Translations under genes and position numbers: made by a program
The notes under the pieces: model-generated
The model's input: the letters and a program-made list of their open reading frames with translations, nothing else
The model's database searches: none
What the model was told of the DNA's origin: nothing
Source of the DNA: Bacteroidales bacterium
GTDB taxonomy: Bacteria; Bacteroidota; Bacteroidia; Bacteroidales; VadinHA17
Assembly (NCBI GenBank): GCA_027451265.1
Contig: DAIDJT010000181.1
Span: 1-5,547 of the forward strand
Length of the DNA: 5,547 bases
Reading direction: 5' to 3'
In this document: piece by piece, positions 4,083 through 5,547 of the stretch
How positions within the stretch are numbered: the first letter of the stretch is position 1
How the letters are laid out: each line of letters opens with the position of its first letter

Positions 4083-5547
4083 AGCAGAATACAGACTCCG
4101 GCTTAAAGGATTTCCTTGTAAGGGAGGTGCTGCTCCTCGCCTCTGACACCCTTCCGGCTGAGACAGCCGGGAAACTGGCAGCTATCAGGCGTGACAAGCC
4201 ATCAGTTCCTGTTATTTATGTGGCTTCAGGTTCGGCAGCAATAATTGCCGGCGCCGACGTAACTGCAAGAGCAGCCCGACAGTACCTCGATGAGATGGGA
4301 TTGAACGGGGAGGTGGTGCGTACCGGATGTCATGGCCCCGCCGCTTTTGAACCCATGTTATGTGTTCATCTGCCCGGGAAAAACAAGCTCATTTTCAGGA
4401 ATATAACTGAAGACAAGGTAGAGCCGCTTCTCAACGGGGTTTTCCATAATGACATGCCGGCGGAAGATCTGGTGGCACAATCGGGCAACACCGGCTTTGA
4501 AGCCTGGCATGATATCCCCTTTATGGAGGAAGTGCCGTTTTTCAAACTTCAGAAGCGCGTTGTCCTTGGCAACTGCGGCTGCTATGATCCTGAGAGTATT
4601 GAGGAGTACATAGCACGTGGCGGTTACAGGTCATTTCTCAAGACCATACGCAATTACACCCATGAGGAAGTGTGTGACATTGTTGAGCGCAGCGGGTTGC
4701 GGGGGCGCAGCGGCGGCGGCTTCATTACCGGGCTGAAATGGAAGTATGCCCTAAACTCGGCTGCTGACAACCGGTACCTGATATGCAACGCCAAGGAAAG
4801 TGATCCCGGCTCATATGCTGACCGTTCAGTAATGGAAGGTGACCCCCACCGGTTGATAGAAGGCATCTGCATTGCCTCCTATGCCATCGGTGCCTCCAGC
4901 GCAGTCATATATCTCAAAACGGGGTCACCCCACCCGCTGGCACGGCTGCGTAAGGCGCTCGCCGCCGCCGCGGAATACGGCATCACCGGTCACAACATCC
5001 TCTCCAGCGGTTTTAACCTGGAAATACTGATCAGGGAAGAGGCTGGCGCATTCGTCTGCGGAGAGGAGACAGCACTGATAGCAAGCCTTGAAGGCAAGCG
5101 CGGAATGCCGGAGCTTAAACCCCCTTATCCTACTACCAGCGGGCTCTTCGGCAAACCCACCGTCATAAACAACGTGGAGACATTGATGAACGTGCCCCTT
5201 ATAATGTCACACGGCCCTGAATGGTTCAGGTCAATGGGCACCGAAAGCAGCAAGGGGACCAAACTCTTCTCACTCGGCGGCAGAGGCCGGTACACAGGAC
5301 TTATCGAGGTGGAAATGGGAACCACCTTCAGAACCATCACCGAAGGAATAGCTGACGGCATCAGGGAGGGCAAGGAGTTCAAGACTCTCCAGATCGGAGG
5401 TCCATCGGGTACCTTCATAACAGAGAAGAACCTTGACCTGCCGGTCGACTTTGATGTTCTGAGGGCAAACGGCATTGCCATGGGTTCAGGAGGGCTTATA
5501 ATCATTGATGAGACTACCTGCCTGGTAGATTTCGTCAGGTATTACAT
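4079..5547 (+). CDS. nuoF: NuoF/HydB-like NADH-binding flavoprotein subunit, partial (right edge)
   Basis: The reading frame is open from the ATG to the window end: 489 codons are visible and the C-terminus is missing. The N-terminal region (about 40-125) is the thioredoxin-like domain found in HydB, but only C84 of the four expected [2Fe-2S] ligands remains; the others read as A49, A53 or A54, and A88. Then comes the HydB-type linker (VPFFKLQKRVVLGNCG, 152-167) and the NuoF core: SGLRGRSGGGFITGLKW (205-221), CNAKESDPGSYADR (236-249), FVCGEETALIASLEGKRG (325-342), KPTVINNVET (359-368), GGPSG (440-444) and MGSGGLIIIDETTCLVDF (468-485). The window stops just before the expected ESCGKCxxCR 4Fe-4S motif. 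Canonical NuoF has GRGGAGF and NADE where this protein has GRSGGGF and NAKE, so the FMN/NADH site may be altered. It should form the diaphorase unit with the NuoE-like protein, and a hydrogenase catalytic subunit probably follows (inference). The 4-bp overlap with nuoE supports this start. The symbol is at family level. Confidence 0.93.
   Translation, partial: MKQNTDSGLKDFLVREVLLLASDTLPAETAGKLAAIRRDKPSVPVIYVASGSAAIIAGADVTARAARQYLDEMGLNGEVVRTGCHGPAAFEPMLCVHLPGKNKLIFRNITEDKVEPLLNGVFHNDMPAEDLVAQSGNTGFEAWHDIPFMEEVPFFKLQKRVVLGNCGCYDPESIEEYIARGGYRSFLKTIRNYTHEEVCDIVERSGLRGRSGGGFITGLKWKYALNSAADNRYLICNAKESDPGSYADRSVMEGDPHRLIEGICIASYAIGASSAVIYLKTGSPHPLARLRKALAAAAEYGITGHNILSSGFNLEILIREEAGAFVCGEETALIASLEGKRGMPELKPPYPTTSGLFGKPTVINNVETLMNVPLIMSHGPEWFRSMGTESSKGTKLFSLGGRGRYTGLIEVEMGTTFRTITEGIADGIREGKEFKTLQIGGPSGTFITEKNLDLPVDFDVLRANGIAMGSGGLIIIDETTCLVDFVRYY

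Noticed and set aside
5125..5505. Minus-strand open frame of 126 codons inside the nuoF-like gene
   Set aside because: The plus-strand frame here carries the conserved NuoF motifs, so the reverse frame is a by-product of codon usage.
3615..5547. Respiratory complex I (nuo) operon
   Set aside because: The NuoF-like protein has the HydB-type N-terminal domain and linker, and the neighbours are hydrogenase-type genes, so a soluble NAD(P)H-linked complex is more likely. Downstream genes are not visible.

Overview
The window looks like a piece of an anaerobic, H2-metabolising member of the Bacteroidota (Bacteroidales-like). This rests on a Bacteroidetes-type promoter (TTTG, 19 bp spacer, TAGCTTTG), on genes without a clear Shine-Dalgarno sequence, and on protein families typical of [FeFe]-hydrogenase loci. 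The taxonomic assignment is an inference, because no marker gene is present.

Layout: (1) positions 1-103 hold a tandem array with a 48-bp period, built from about seven GCANNTC-like heptamers. It touches the stop codon of the neighbouring gene. (2) Positions 102-3527 hold a three-gene operon on the minus strand, read right to left. It encodes a small thioredoxin-like [2Fe-2S] ferredoxin, a 625-aa multidomain iron-sulfur protein (two ferredoxin clusters, an [FeFe]-hydrogenase H-domain-like region, an extra 4Fe-4S domain, a coiled coil and a PAS domain), and a SpoIIE/PP2C-type phosphatase with an unusual C-terminal domain. (3) Positions 3528-3614 are a short AT-rich divergent control region. 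It carries a Rex-like 18-bp operator and a strong match to the Bacteroidetes promoter. (4) Positions 3615-5547 hold a plus-strand operon: a NuoE/HydC-like subunit, then a NuoF/HydB-like subunit whose start overlaps the NuoE stop by 4 bp and which runs off the right edge. A catalytic hydrogenase or other partner subunit would be expected just outside the window.

How they may work together: the plus-strand genes look like the diaphorase part of an NAD(P)H-linked, possibly electron-bifurcating complex. The minus-strand genes look like a redox or H2 sensor coupled to a protein phosphatase. The shared control region carries a possible NADH/NAD+-responsive Rex site, which would link expression of both arms to cellular redox state. 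The most unusual points are degenerate motifs. The H-domain lacks the proton-relay cysteine and the conserved lysine of true [FeFe] hydrogenases. The HydB-like subunit has lost three of the four [2Fe-2S] ligands of its N-terminal domain and carries substitutions in the FMN/NADH loops. No tRNA, rRNA, CRISPR array, transposase or convincing terminator was seen, and no stretch over 300 bases lacks a gene.
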